A stretch of DNA of 64,000 nt, from the NCBI RefSeq assembly GCF_006717145.1, contig NZ_VFQF01000003.1, forward strand, positions 248,001 through 312,000, given 5' to 3'. Below the pieces are notes generated by a model that did not search any database, had not been told where the DNA came from, and saw only the letters and a program-made list of their open reading frames with translations. Shown here one piece after another: positions 18,876 through 30,515 of the stretch (positions are counted from its first letter, which is position 1; each line of letters begins with the position of its first letter). Both the position numbers and the translations under genes were made by a program. The stretch comes from Humibacillus xanthopallidus (GTDB lineage Bacteria; Actinomycetota; Actinomycetes; Actinomycetales; Dermatophilaceae).

Positions 18876-19919
18876 TCAGTGGGCGCTCGAGCGCTTCCAG
18901 AGGTTGATGCCGCCCTCGACGGCATGGGTGTCGATCTTGGCGAGCTCCTCGGGGGTGAAGTCGAGGTTGTCGAGCGATCCGAGGCTGTTCTCGAGCTGCT
19001 GGACCGACGACGCGCCGATGAGCACCGACGTGACGCGCTCGTCGCGCAGGATCCACGCGAGCGCCATCTGCGCGAGCGACTGACCGCGGGCCTTCGCCAT
19101 GCGGTTGAGCGCGCGGATGTGCTTGAGGTTCTGATCGCTGAGCAGCTTCGGCGAGAGCGACTTGCCCTGCGCCGCGCGTGAGCCGGCGGGCACGCCCTTG
19201 AGGTACTTGTCGGTGAGCATGCCCTGCGCGAGCGGCGAGAAGGCGATGCAGCCGACGCCCTCCTCACCGAGCACGTCGAGCAGGTCCTCCTCGACCCAGC
19301 GGTTGAGCATCGAGTAGCTCGGCTGGTGGATGAGCAGCGGGGTGCCGAGCTCGCGCAGGATCTGCACGGCCTCGCGGGTGCGTGGGCCCGAGTAGGACGA
19401 GATGCCGACATAGAGCGCCTTGCCCTGGCGCACCGCCGTGTCGAGCGCACCCATCGTCTCCTCGAGCGGCGTCGTCTCGTCGAAGCGGTGGCTGTAGAAG
19501 ATGTCGACGTAGTCGACGCCCATCCGCTGGAGCGACTGGTCGAGCGAGGAGAGGACGTACTTGCGGCTGCCGCCGCCCTGGCCGTAGGGGCCGGGCCACA
19601 TGTCGTAGCCCGCCTTGGTCGAGAGGATCAGCTCGTCGCGGTAGCGCCTGAAGTCCTGCGCGTAGATCGCGCCGAAGTTGCGCTCCGCGGAGCCGTAGGG
19701 CGGGCCGTAGTTGTTCGCGAGGTCGAAGTGCGTCACCCCGAGGTCGAAGGCACGGCGCAGGGTCGCGCGCTGGCGATCGAGCGGCACATCGTCGCCGAAG
19801 TTGTGCCAGAGGCCGAGCGAGACCGCCGGCAGGTCGAGCCCCGACCGGCCCGTGCGGCGGTAGGTCATGGAGTCGTAGCGCGATCGGAGGGCCTGGTAGT
19901 CGTCGGCGTGCAGCGTCAT
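18876..19919 (-). CDS. aldo/keto reductase, YghZ/L-glyceraldehyde 3-phosphate reductase type
   Basis: The 347-residue protein reads as a full AKR14-type enzyme. It has the N-terminal YRRTGRSGLDLPAVSLGLW, the catalytic Asp and Tyr in FDLANNYGPPYGSAE, Lys in STKAGY, and His in FYSHRFD. The family reduces L-glyceraldehyde 3-phosphate and other aldehydes using NADPH. Length and N-terminus match the family, so the ATG at 19919 is secure. It is divergent from coxS, with 95 bp between them; a shared control region is possible. Confidence 0.9.
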   Translation of the reverse strand: MTLHADDYQALRSRYDSMTYRRTGRSGLDLPAVSLGLWHNFGDDVPLDRQRATLRRAFDLGVTHFDLANNYGPPYGSAERNFGAIYAQDFRRYRDELILSTKAGYDMWPGPYGQGGGSRKYVLSSLDQSLQRMGVDYVDIFYSHRFDETTPLEETMGALDTAVRQGKALYVGISSYSGPRTREAVQILRELGTPLLIHQPSYSMLNRWVEEDLLDVLGEEGVGCIAFSPLAQGMLTDKYLKGVPAGSRAAQGKSLSPKLLSDQNLKHIRALNRMAKARGQSLAQMALAWILRDERVTSVLIGASSVQQLENSLGSLDNLDFTPEELAKIDTHAVEGGINLWKRSSAH

Positions 19920-20014
19920 GGGGAACAGTCTGCCCCCAGCCCTTGTCAGGTAGTTGAACGGGAGCGAGACTCAGGGCGGGGAAGTCACTGCAGCGCGGCA
20001 GGAGGACATGAAGC

Positions 20015-20493
<479 letters not shown>

Positions 20494-20497
<4 letters not shown>

Positions 20498-22998
20498 CGA
20501 TCACCGACGACCGCACCGACACCGCGGCACCCGAGCTCGAGATCGGCAAGGCCCGGCGCCGCAAGGAGGACCAGCGGCTCATCACCGGTCGCACCCGCTG
20601 GACCGACAACATCCAGCTGCCCGGCATGCTGCACCTCGCCATGGTGCGCAGCCCCTTTGCGCACGCGACGATCACGGCGATCGACACGTCCGAGGCCAAG
20701 GCCGCTCCCGGCGTCATCGACGTCGTCACCGGCGCCGACATCAAGGACGTGCAGGGCGTCAACGCCAACGCGTGGCCGATCACGCCCGACCAGGTCACGC
20801 CCACCCACCTGCCGGTCGCGGTCGAGCGGGTCGCGTGCGCCGGCGAGATCGTGGCCGTCGTCGTCGCCCGCAGCGCGGCTGCCGCGCGCGACGCCGCCGA
20901 GCTCGTCGACGTCGACTACGACGAGCTGCCGGCCGTGCTCGACCTCAAGGAGGCGGCGGCCGACACGGTCCTCGCCCACCCCGACCTGGGCACGAACAAG
21001 TCCGCCTTCTGGAAGCTCGACTCGGCGGAGGCCGGCACCGGCGGCGACGTCGACGCGGCGATCGCCAAGGCCCGCGCCGACGGTGTCGTCATCGAGCGCG
21101 AGTTCCGCCAGCAGCGGCTCATCCCCGCCTTCATGGAGCCGCGCTCGGTCGTCGTCGACCCGACGGGCGAGCAGATGGTCGTCTGGTCGGCCACGCAGAT
21201 CCCGCACATCCTGCGCTTCCTCATCTCGGCGACGATGGGCATCCCCGAGTCGAAGGTGCGCGTCATCGCGCCCGACGTGGGCGGCGGCTTCGGCGGCAAG
21301 CTGCAGACGACGCCCGAGGAGTTCGCGACGATCGCGGTCGCCCGGCGCCTCGGCAAGCCCTGCAAGTACACCGAGACCCGGTCGGAGTCGCTGCTCTCGG
21401 GCCACCACGGCCGCGACCAGTGGCAGAAGCTGACGCTGTCGGCCGAGAAGGACGGCACGGTCACCGGCTTCAAGGTCGAGCTGCTCGCCGACATGGGCGC
21501 CTACGTCGCCATCGTCGGCGGCGGCGTGCCGGTGCTCGGCGCGTGGATGTTCAACTCGATCTACAAGTTCCCCGCCTACCAGTTCAACTGCCAGACGGTG
21601 CTCACCAACAAGACGTGGGTCGACGCCTACCGCGGCGCCGGTCGCCCCGAGGCGACCTTCGGGATCGAGCGGATGATGGACGAGCTCGCAGCCGAGCTCG
21701 GACGCGACCCGCTCGAGGTGCGCGAGCAGAACTGGATCACGCACGAGGAGTTCCCCTTCACGACGGTCGCGGGCATGACCTATGACTCGGGCAACTACGA
21801 GGCGGCGACCGCCAGGGCCAAGGAGCTCTTCGGCTACGACGAGCTTCGAGCCGAGCAGCAGCGCCGCCGCGAGAGCAACGACCCCGTGCAGCTGGGCATC
21901 GGCGTCTCGACCTTCACCGAGATGTGTGGCCTCGCGCCGTCACGCATCCTCGGCCAGCTGAGCTACGGCGCCGGCGGCTGGGAGCACGCGAGCATCCGCA
22001 TGCTCGCGACCGGCAAGGTCGAGGTCGTCACGGGTGTCTCGCCACACGGCCAGGGCCACGAGACGGCATGGAGCCAGATCGTCGCCGACCGGCTCGGCGT
22101 GCCCTTCGAGGACGTCGAGGTGCTGCACGGCGACACGCAGACCTCACCGCGCGGACTCGACACCTACGGCTCGCGCTCGCTCGTCGTCGGAGCCGAGGCC
22201 GTCGTCCGGGCCGCCGACAAGGTCATCGACAAGGCCAAGGTCTTCGCCGCCCACCTGCTCGAGGCGAGCGAGGACGACCTGGAGTTCAAGGCCGGCCGGT
22301 TCGGCGTCAAGGGCACCGACAAGGGCATCGGCATCGCCGAGATCGCGCTGGCGACCTTCACGGCGCACAACCTCCCCGACGGGGCTGAGCCCAGCATCGA
22401 CGCCGACGCTACCTTCGACCCCGACAACTTCTCCTTCCCCCACGGCACGCACCTGTGCGCCATGGAGGTCGACACGGAGACCGGGGCGACGACGATGCGC
22501 AAGTACGTCTGCGTCGACGACATCGGCACGATCATCAACCCGCTCATCGTCGAGGGCCAGGTGCACGGTGGCCTCGTCCAGGGCATCGCGCAGGCCCTGT
22601 GGGAGGGCGCGGAGTACGACGAGCAGGGCACCCTCGTGACCGGCTCGTTCGTCGACTACACCCTGCCGACCGCGGCCGACACGATCAGCTTCATCACCGA
22701 CCACACGACCTCGCCGTCGACGACGAACACCTTGGGCACCAAGGGAGTCGGCGAGGCCGGCACCATCGCGTCGACCCCGGCGGTCGTCAACGCGATCATC
22801 GACGCGGTGCGCCCGCTCGGCGTCGACGACATCGTCATGCCGTGCACGCCCGAGCGGGTGTGGAAGGCGATCCAGGCCGGGCAGGCGGTGTCCCACGAGG
22901 GCGAGCGCGCCGCTGCGCCGCACTTCGACGAGGCCACGCCCAACCAGGACCCGGGCGCCGGCAGTCCCAGCACCACGACCGAAGGGAGCGACCAGTGA
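20494..22998 (+). CDS. coxL: molybdopterin-binding large subunit, form II CoxL-like
   Basis: The 834-residue subunit has the xanthine dehydrogenase-family order, from the N-terminal aldehyde oxidase a/b hammerhead region ([16 protein letters not shown]) to the C-terminal GVGEAG with the catalytic Glu near residue 752. The active-site loop reads AYRGAGR near residue 379. Form I CO dehydrogenases have AYxCSFR with the copper-bound Cys there, so this is form II, whose physiological substrate is mostly unknown. The last 40 residues are a Pro/Ser/Thr-rich tail. Genes for FAD and iron-sulfur subunits flank it, so the complex is heterotrimeric. Confidence 0.93.
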
Positions 22999-23852
22999 TC
23001 CCCGCACAGTTCGACTACATCGCGCCCGGCTCGGTCGAGGAGGCCATCAGCGCGCTCGCCGAGCACGGTGACGACGCCAAGGTGCTCGCCGGTGGCCAGT
23101 CGCTGCTGCCCATCCTGCGGATGCGGCTCAACGCTCCGGGGTTCGTCATCGACCTCGGCCGCATCGGCGAGCTCCAGGGCATCACCGAGGAGGGTGACAC
23201 CCTCGTCATCGGCGCCATGACGACGTATGCCGCCGTGCTGGCCTCCGAGGCCGTCGGGACGCATGCCGCCCTGCTGTCCAAGGCGATCCAGACCGTGGCG
23301 GACCCGCAGATCCGCCACCGCGGCACGATCGGCGGCGCCCTCGTGCACGCCGACCCGGCCGGTGACGTCGGTGCTCCGGCGCTGGCCCTCGGTGCGGAGT
23401 TCGTCATCGCAGGGCCGGGCGGCTCGACCCGCACGGTCGCCGGCGACGACTTCTTCGAGGACCTCTTCACGACCGCTGTCGGCGAGGGCGAGCTGCTCAC
23501 GCAGATCCGCGTGCCCAAGCACACGGGCTGGGGAGCGCACTACGAGAAGTTCGTGCGCGTCAGCCACCAGTGGTCGATCGTCGGCATCGCGGCGACGGTG
23601 CGCAGCGAGGGCGGCTCGATCGCCGAGGCCCGGGTCGGCCTGACCAACATGGGCTCGACCCCCCTGCGCGCTCGTGCGGTCGAGGACGCCCTCGTCGGGC
23701 AGCCCGCGACCGACGAGGCCGTGCGCGCTGCGGTGGCCTCGGTGGCCGAGGGCACCAACCCGCCCTCCGACCTCAACGGCGACTCCGACTACCGCAAGCA
23801 CCTCGCCACGGTGCTGACGCGGCGCGCGGTGCTCGCCGCGGCCGGGGCGTGA
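22995..23852 (+). CDS. coxM: FAD-binding medium subunit
   Basis: The 285-residue protein has both FAD motifs of the family: AGGQSLLPILRMRL near residue 33 and TIGGALVHADPAGD near 112. It transfers electrons from the [2Fe-2S] subunit to quinone or another acceptor. The GTG start at 22995 overlaps the coxL stop (GTGA), and AGGGAG lies just upstream, which decides the start. The C-terminal CO_deh_flav_C domain is complete. Confidence 0.93.
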   Translation: MIPAQFDYIAPGSVEEAISALAEHGDDAKVLAGGQSLLPILRMRLNAPGFVIDLGRIGELQGITEEGDTLVIGAMTTYAAVLASEAVGTHAALLSKAIQTVADPQIRHRGTIGGALVHADPAGDVGAPALALGAEFVIAGPGGSTRTVAGDDFFEDLFTTAVGEGELLTQIRVPKHTGWGAHYEKFVRVSHQWSIVGIAATVRSEGGSIAEARVGLTNMGSTPLRARAVEDALVGQPATDEAVRAAVASVAEGTNPPSDLNGDSDYRKHLATVLTRRAVLAAAGA

Positions 23853-23859
23853 TCGCCGG

Positions 23860-24672
23860 ATGGAGCTGACGCACTCCTTCACCGTGCCGACCTCGGTCGA
23901 CGACGCGTGGGCGCTCTTCATGGACCTCGAGAAGGTCGGCGGGTGCTTCCCGGGCGCGACCGTGACGGAGGTGTCGGAGGAGAGCTTCTCCGGCACGGTC
24001 AAGGTCAAGCTCGGCCCGATCGCCCTGCTCTACTCCGGCTCCGGGTCCTTCGTCGAGCGTGACGACGCGGCCCACCGGGCGGTGATCGAGGCCAAGGGCA
24101 AGGACAAGCGCGGCAACGGCACGGCCGGGGCGTCGGTGACCATCGAGCTCTCGCCCGACGGCACCGGCACCCGCGCCGACGTCGTCACCGACCTCGCCGT
24201 CACGGGCAAGCCGGCACAGTTCGGCCGGGGCGTCATGCAGGACGTGTCGGACAAGCTGCTCATGGCGTTCATCGCGTGCATCGAGACACGCCTCGGCGAG
24301 GGCGACGGCGGTGGCGTCGAGGCGGGTGCGGCTGAGGCCGGTCCCGCTGAGGCGGGCGCTGCAGAGGCGGGAGTCGTCGAGGCTGCAGGCGCTGCGACTG
24401 CCGACGGCACGGCCATCGCTCCGGAGGCTTCGTCCGGCGCGGCGGCAGCGGCTTCGCCAGCCACGCCGGTGACGCCGGGGCCAGCGGCGCCGCGCCCGGC
24501 GGCATACCCGCCCGGGCCGCGGCTGGTGCCCTCCTCGGTCGAGGAGGACGACGCGCTCGACCTCGGGTCGGCCGTCATGCCGGTTCTCGTCAAGCGCTAC
24601 GCGGGGTATGCCGTGGCGGCGTTCGTCGGCCTCGTCATCGGGATCCTCCTCGGGCGGCGCGGCAACGACTGA
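23860..24672 (+). CDS. coxG: CoxG-like SRPBCC protein with C-terminal membrane anchor
   Basis: Residues 1-150 form an SRPBCC/CoxG domain (MELTHSFTVPTSVDDAW at the start, GRGVMQDVSDKLL near the end). About 75 residues of Ala/Glu/Pro-rich linker follow, with AEAG-type repeats. One membrane helix (YAVAAFVGLVIGILLG) then closes the protein at the C-terminus. CoxG recruits CO dehydrogenase to the membrane in Oligotropha-type systems. The 8-bp gap to coxM supports cotranscription, and the architecture suits membrane docking of the CoxSLM complex. Confidence 0.9.
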   Translation: MELTHSFTVPTSVDDAWALFMDLEKVGGCFPGATVTEVSEESFSGTVKVKLGPIALLYSGSGSFVERDDAAHRAVIEAKGKDKRGNGTAGASVTIELSPDGTGTRADVVTDLAVTGKPAQFGRGVMQDVSDKLLMAFIACIETRLGEGDGGGVEAGAAEAGPAEAGAAEAGVVEAAGAATADGTAIAPEASSGAAAAASPATPVTPGPAAPRPAAYPPGPRLVPSSVEEDDALDLGSAVMPVLVKRYAGYAVAAFVGLVIGILLGRRGND

Positions 24673-24680
24673 CCCGCATC

Positions 24681-24809
24681 CAATCGAAAGAGCAGTTCGT
24701 CGCCGTCGAGCGGGCCCCCGCGGTCACGCGGAAGGGCGACGAACTGCTCTTTCGATTGTGGGGGCCGCGCTTTGGGGGGCCGGGCGACGACGAACTGCTC
24801 TTTCGATTG
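24681..24809. repeat. dispersed hairpin repeat, locus A (three copies)
   Basis: The 20-mer ATCGAAAGAGCAGTTCGTCG appears once forward (from 24681) and twice in reverse complement (24737-24758 and 24788-24809). The first two can form a stem with a loop of about 35 bases. The copies fill the spacer after coxG. The same unit recurs near 44.1, 45.56 and 48.8 kb. Confidence 0.85.
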
Positions 24810-24855
24810 CTGGGGAGGGGGCGCGGTGCTCAGGTTGCTCTGAGATGGTGGAGGC

Positions 24856-25515
24856 ATGTCTCGCATCACGCTCATCGGCGGCCACGGCAAGGTGGCTCTG
24901 CTCGCTGCTCCCCTCCTCGTCGACGACGGCCACGAGGTCATCTCGGTCGTGCGCAACCCTGACCACGTCGCCGACACGGAGGCGACGGGCGCGACCGCCC
25001 TCGTCCTCGACGTCGAGAACTCCACGACCGAGCAGATCGCCGAGGCGCTGCGCGGGAGCGACGTCGTCGTGTGGTCCGCGGGTGCCGGCGGCGGCAGTCC
25101 CGAGCGGACGTATGCCGTCGACCGCGACGCTGCGATCCGTTCGATGGCGGCCGCCGCCGAGGCCGGGGTCGAGCGCTATGTCATGGTCAGCTACTTCGGC
25201 GCCGGGCCCGACCACGGGGTCTCTCCGGACAACGGCTTCTATGCCTACGCCGAGGCCAAGGCCGCTGCCGACGAGCACCTCAAGGGCACGGACCTCGCGT
25301 GGACGATCCTGCGGCCGAGCGGGCTGACGCTCGAGGACGCGACCGGCCACATCGAGTCGGGCGCGGGCGTCGCCGCAGGGTCGGTGTCACGCGACAACGT
25401 CGCGCACGTCATCCGCTCGGTCGTCGGGCACCCGGAGACCACCGCCCGGCGCATCATCGCCTTCAACGACGGCCTGACCCCGATCGAGGACGTCATCCAC
25501 CCCCGCACCGACTGA
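24856..25515 (+). CDS. NAD(P)-binding Rossmann-fold oxidoreductase (atypical SDR)
   Basis: The 219-residue protein starts with MSRITLIGGHGKVALL, a GxxGxxG-type dinucleotide site, and has the WTILRPSGLT segment of atypical short-chain dehydrogenases of the YwnB/SDR_a5 type. It likely binds NADP and may be a sugar-nucleotide or quinone reductase-like protein, but no substrate can be read from the sequence. It stands alone between two repeat-filled spacers. Confidence 0.82.
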   Translation: MSRITLIGGHGKVALLAAPLLVDDGHEVISVVRNPDHVADTEATGATALVLDVENSTTEQIAEALRGSDVVVWSAGAGGGSPERTYAVDRDAAIRSMAAAAEAGVERYVMVSYFGAGPDHGVSPDNGFYAYAEAKAAADEHLKGTDLAWTILRPSGLTLEDATGHIESGAGVAAGSVSRDNVAHVIRSVVGHPETTARRIIAFNDGLTPIEDVIHPRTD

Positions 25516-25519
25516 CCCC

Positions 25520-25661
25520 GTCGAGTGGCCAGTTCTTGCCGCGTCCTCCCCGTCGAGTGGCCAGTTCGTGCCGCTTCTCCCTCGTCGAGTGGCCACTTCG
25601 TGCCGCCTCTCCCTCGTCGAGTGGCCACTTCGTGCCGCGTCCTCCCCGTCGAGTGGCCAGG
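25520..25661. repeat. 32-bp tandem repeat, four and a half units
   Basis: The core GTCGAGTGGCCA recurs at 25520, 25552, 25584, 25616 and 25648, exactly 32 bp apart, followed each time by a TTCKTGCCGC-type segment and a TCC-rich end. The last unit is cut short next to the stop of the cyclodeaminase gene. No unique spacers exist, so it is not CRISPR. Confidence 0.9.
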
Positions 25662-26609
25662 CTAGAGGCGGGTGGCGTGCTCGGCCACGACGAGGTCCTG
25701 CCACGCCATACCTACGCCCTTGAACACGTTCGACCGGTCGGTCGCCCGCGTGATGCGTCCGCACACGAGGTCGGTCAGCGTGCTCACGCCGCCCCATTCG
25801 AGCGCGCCGTCGGCGACGGCGAGCACGACGTCGCCAGCCTCGCGGCGGGCGGTCGCGAGGTCCTCGACGACGACGAGTGACCGGCCCAGGAGGTCGCTGC
25901 CGAGCTCGCGCCGGTCGGGCTCGTGCGATCCGATGGCGATGACGCACGCTCCGTCGCGGACCCAGGACCCGTCGAGCACGGGGGCCTCAGCCGTGGTGGC
26001 CGTGACGATGACGTCCGCTGAGCGCACCGCCTCCTCGAGGGCCTGCCGGTCAGTGACGGCCAGTGCCTCAACGCGCGGTGCGCCGTCGAGGCCACGGACG
26101 CGGTTCGCCGCGGAGCGGGCGCGGTCGAGTGCTCGCCCGGCAACGGTGATCGACGTAGGGCTCCGGATGGCGAGGATCGCCTCTGCGTGGCCGACGGCCT
26201 GAGGTCCGCTGCCCATGATGACGACCCGCGAAACCTCCTGCGGCGCAAGGCAGTCGATGGCGACGGCGGACACGGCGGGGGTGCGCAGGGTCGTGAGGGC
26301 GGCGCCGTCGAGCAGCGCCGACGGTGTGAGTGTGGCCGCGTCGAAGAGCACGTAGACCGCCTGGATCCGCTCGAGCCCCTTGCTCGGGTTGCCCGGCGCC
26401 ACCGTGGCAACCTTCACCCCCGCGGCCCGGCGAGAGGCCGACGGCATGACGAGCAGCTGTCCGTCCCCGGCAGACAAAGACGTCCGTGCCGGCTCGGCCG
26501 CCGGGTCGAGGCCGTCGACGAGGGCCTGTCTGATGAGACGGCGTGCTCGGTCCGCGGACACCGCACGTCGAAGGGCGGTCGCGTCGACCCAGCGGGGCTG
26601 CTCCGTCAT
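25662..26609 (-). CDS. ornithine cyclodeaminase/mu-crystallin family protein
   Basis: The 315-residue protein has the family's dinucleotide-binding site, [17 protein letters not shown] near residue 130, and the N-terminal substrate-side segment [15 protein letters not shown]. Members include ornithine cyclodeaminase, alanine dehydrogenase and ketimine reductase, so the exact substrate is open. ATG 26609 gives the usual family length; the longer frame upstream runs through repeat DNA. It is flanked on both sides by related GGCCACTCGA repeats in opposite orientation. Confidence 0.85.
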   Translation of the reverse strand: MTEQPRWVDATALRRAVSADRARRLIRQALVDGLDPAAEPARTSLSAGDGQLLVMPSASRRAAGVKVATVAPGNPSKGLERIQAVYVLFDAATLTPSALLDGAALTTLRTPAVSAVAIDCLAPQEVSRVVIMGSGPQAVGHAEAILAIRSPTSITVAGRALDRARSAANRVRGLDGAPRVEALAVTDRQALEEAVRSADVIVTATTAEAPVLDGSWVRDGACVIAIGSHEPDRRELGSDLLGRSLVVVEDLATARREAGDVVLAVADGALEWGGVSTLTDLVCGRITRATDRSNVFKGVGMAWQDLVVAEHATRL

Positions 26610-26619
26610 CACGGCCCAG

Positions 26620-26830
26620 ACTGTATGCCGTCCAAGGCACGTTGCAGGCTTGGGCAGGGTCGCGTGTGACGACGAGGCCACTCGAGTGGGTGAGGGTTGT
26701 CGCGAGAGGGGGGCGGACGGCATACCTGAGGGGCGGTGGTGGCACGCGTGTGACGACGAGGCCACTCGACGAGTTGGGGCGCGTGTGACGACGGGGCCAC
26801 TCGAGGTGGTGGGGGCGGACGGCATACCCC
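26620..26830. repeat. repeat cluster of GACGAGGCCACTCGA and GGACGGCATACC units
   Basis: Three copies of a GTGTGACGACGAGGCCACTC-like unit (near 26663, 26745 and 26783) alternate with copies of TATGCCGTCC or its complement (26622, 26712 and 26816). The first and later heptamer copies can pair as a long stem. GGCCACTCGA links this cluster to the 32-bp repeats on the other side of the cyclodeaminase gene. It fills most of the 319-bp spacer before sdaA. Confidence 0.8.
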
Positions 26831-26928
26831 GGCGTGGTGCGTCGACGCCCACGCGGGTCGTAGGCTCGGGTGGGCCGTCCACCACCCTGCGACGGCCGCC
26901 GTCAGCGACGACACGAAGTCAGGACAAC

Positions 26929-28302
<1,374 letters not shown>

Positions 28303-28331
28303 CCTACTGAGCCGCGACGAGCAGGGTTCCT

Positions 28332-29612
28332 CTACGCGTCGGGCTCCGTCTCGTCCCCACGCAGACGGCGGGTGCGCTCGGCGAAACCCGAAGACAGCCT
28401 TCCTGTCATCGACCGCGCGCGGCCGAAGGTCTCATTACCGAGCCGCTTGGCGGTGTCGACGCCGTCTGCTCCCGTGACGAGCGCCTTGTCCCTGGCCTCC
28501 GTAGCCGCGTCATAAGCCTTGTCCCTGGCTTCGGTGGCCGCGTCCAGCCATCGCCTCGCCTCGAGTGACCGCGCATCCTGCTCCACGCCGAGCAGAGCAT
28601 GGAAGCCGACAACGGTGCTGGAGACGTGGTTGCTCGCATGCACCACCTCGCGCGCGGAGGTCGGGTGAAGCAACACCTTGGTGTTGGCGGTGCCGGCTGC
28701 GGCGCTTATGCGTTCCACGAGTTGCTGCGTGGCCCCAGATATGATCTCAAGACGCTTTTGGCGGGCGGCCCGCAAGGCCATCCGGTGCCGGTCGATCTCG
28801 TCAGGGGAGATGTCCAGCACCCGGTCGAGCTCGAGCACACCAAGAGCTTCGTGTAGTTGGAAGCTACGGGCCAACACGGCGAGCCACTCCTGGACGGTGC
28901 CTTCGGCGTCCTTGGACGCTGCGGCGAGCTCGCCGACGTTGGACTTCTTGTCCAGTTTGTCTGCAAGTGCATCGAGCTGCCCCACAGCGTAGGCCTGGGT
29001 GCGCGCAATCGTCGCAGACGTGCCCTGCACCTTTGACCATGTGACATCGGATACCCGGCCTACGTGCTCGCGCACGGTCATGGCCTCGTCGATGACGAAC
29101 CCCACCCCGATCATGTCGGCCAGCACTGCGTCCTTCTGTGCGCGGAGGACGTCGTCTACTTTCTCGTCGATCGTGGCCAGATAGTCGGTGATCTCGTCCA
29201 TCGTCTGCTGCATCGCGAGCTGGGCCATGAGTCCGGCGGCACCGGCGAGAACGGCAGGGTTGGTCAGAAGGGACCCCGGCGTCCTCGTGAACTCCAGGAT
29301 TCCCTTGATCTTTCCCCGGTCCGTCAACACGGCACGACTTGCGCCCGGCTCCGAACCCTTCATGAGGCCTTGGGTGTCCTTGAGTGCCTTCGCGGACTTC
29401 TCCGTCAGTTTCACCCAGCGGCCCGAGGTGGCGGCGATCTCCGATCCCGCCTTCGTCACTACAGAGGCGGTGCTGAGAGCCGATCCCAGCCGGGGCAGCC
29501 CGAGGTCTCTCGACGCAAGCCCCTCGGCGTCGAGGAAGCGCTCGACCGCCGCCGGGTTCCCGATGACGGCAACGCCGTCGCCATCGCTAATGAACTGAAT
29601 CTCGCGGTCCAT
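28332..29612 (-). CDS. hypothetical protein with helical, coiled-coil-like C-terminus
   Basis: I do not recognise this 426-residue protein. Residues about 95-115 are hydrophobic (LLTNPAVLAGAAGLMAQLAM). The rest is mainly helical and charged, with a near-perfect 10-residue repeat DAATEARDKA late in the protein, which suggests a coiled coil. AGAGGAG before ATG 29612 decides the start over the one 36 bases upstream. It is convergent with sdaA and has an inverted repeat in its upstream region. The layout resembles membrane-proximal stress or polymorphic-toxin-associated helical proteins, but that is speculation. Confidence 0.7.
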   Translation of the reverse strand: MDREIQFISDGDGVAVIGNPAAVERFLDAEGLASRDLGLPRLGSALSTASVVTKAGSEIAATSGRWVKLTEKSAKALKDTQGLMKGSEPGASRAVLTDRGKIKGILEFTRTPGSLLTNPAVLAGAAGLMAQLAMQQTMDEITDYLATIDEKVDDVLRAQKDAVLADMIGVGFVIDEAMTVREHVGRVSDVTWSKVQGTSATIARTQAYAVGQLDALADKLDKKSNVGELAAASKDAEGTVQEWLAVLARSFQLHEALGVLELDRVLDISPDEIDRHRMALRAARQKRLEIISGATQQLVERISAAAGTANTKVLLHPTSAREVVHASNHVSSTVVGFHALLGVEQDARSLEARRWLDAATEARDKAYDAATEARDKALVTGADGVDTAKRLGNETFGRARSMTGRLSSGFAERTRRLRGDETEPDA

Positions 29613-29654
29613 CGTGCTCCTCTGCGTGGGGTTGGCACTCCCGTGCAAGGCTCT

Positions 29655-29700
29655 TGCGTAGGGATGCGTACTGCGTCTCGCCGGATCGCAACCCTACGCA
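29655..29700. promoter_or_regulatory. inverted repeat TGCGTAGGG/CCCTACGCA in a divergent spacer
   Basis: Nine-base arms at 29655-29663 and 29692-29700 pair perfectly across 28 bases. The element lies in the 268-bp divergent spacer between the hypothetical gene (minus) and the Uma2 gene (plus), so it may be an operator or a leader hairpin of the minus-strand gene. No promoter boxes were confidently read. Confidence 0.4.
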
Positions 29701-29880
29701 TATGGGTCCTGCACAAGCGTCGCGGGATGGCTCCAATCCCGAGCCCTCGGTGCGGGCGCTTGGCGCGATCGAGAGACTCAAGTGGCGTCAGCTCGGTGCG
29801 CGGCCCGACGGGTCTGGGTGTGCAGACCGCGCAACCCGGCCCCGTCGACAGACTGGTCTGCGTGAGAGGGAGGAGGCACG

Positions 29881-30435
29881 ATGGGGCTCATGACGACGCT
29901 GCCGCGCTCACGGCCGCTCACCCGCGCCGACCTCGCGTCGATGCCTGATGACGGGCACCGCTACGAGCTCATCGACGGCGTCCTCATCGTGACTCCGGCT
30001 CCTGGGTTCCAGCACCAGAACGTGCTCGCCGAGCTGAACGACCGCCTCAGAGCGGCGTGCCCGCGCGAGCTGGTCGTGCTCTTCGCGCCCTTCGCGGTGG
30101 CCTTGGCCGACGACACCGAGCTGCAGCCCGACCTCATCGTGGCGCGGCGGGTCGACTTCACGGCCAGGGAGCTGCCTGTGGCTCCGCTGCTCGCCGTCGA
30201 GGTGCTCTCGCCGAGCACGCGCCGCGTCGATCTGACGCTCAAGCGCGACCGGCTGGAGGAGGCGGGCTGCGGCGCCTACTGGTGCGTCGACCCGACGGCG
30301 CTGACGCTCGTCGCGTGGGAGCTCCACGACGGCCGGTTCGTCGAGGTCGCGAGCGTGGCCGGCGACGACGTGTTCGAGGCGAGCAGGCCCTTCCCCGTGA
30401 CGATCCGGCCGTCCGATCTCGCGGGCCCCTGCTAG
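29881..30435 (+). CDS. Uma2-family (DUF820) restriction endonuclease-like protein
   Basis: The 184-residue protein has the family layout: RYELIDGVLIVTP near residue 28, the metal-binding Asp in LQPDLIVARR, Glu in LLAVEVLSPSTRRVDLTLKRD, and YWCVDP. These are PD-(D/E)xK-fold proteins, common in Actinobacteria and cyanobacteria, whose cellular role is unsettled; some are linked to mobile elements. GGGAGGAGG just upstream supports the start. No partner gene is apparent. Confidence 0.88.
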   Translation: MGLMTTLPRSRPLTRADLASMPDDGHRYELIDGVLIVTPAPGFQHQNVLAELNDRLRAACPRELVVLFAPFAVALADDTELQPDLIVARRVDFTARELPVAPLLAVEVLSPSTRRVDLTLKRDRLEEAGCGAYWCVDPTALTLVAWELHDGRFVEVASVAGDDVFEASRPFPVTIRPSDLAGPC

Positions 30436-30515
30436 GAAGTGTGCTGTCGGAACTGGTGAGCCTGGCGGCGGCGCGTGCCACGCTCACCCTCAGGCCAGCG
30501 GCAAGCCGGTGGCGT

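Noticed and set aside
25520-25661. CRISPR array
   Set aside because: The 32-bp period has no unique spacers and no Cas genes are nearby, so it is a simple tandem repeat.
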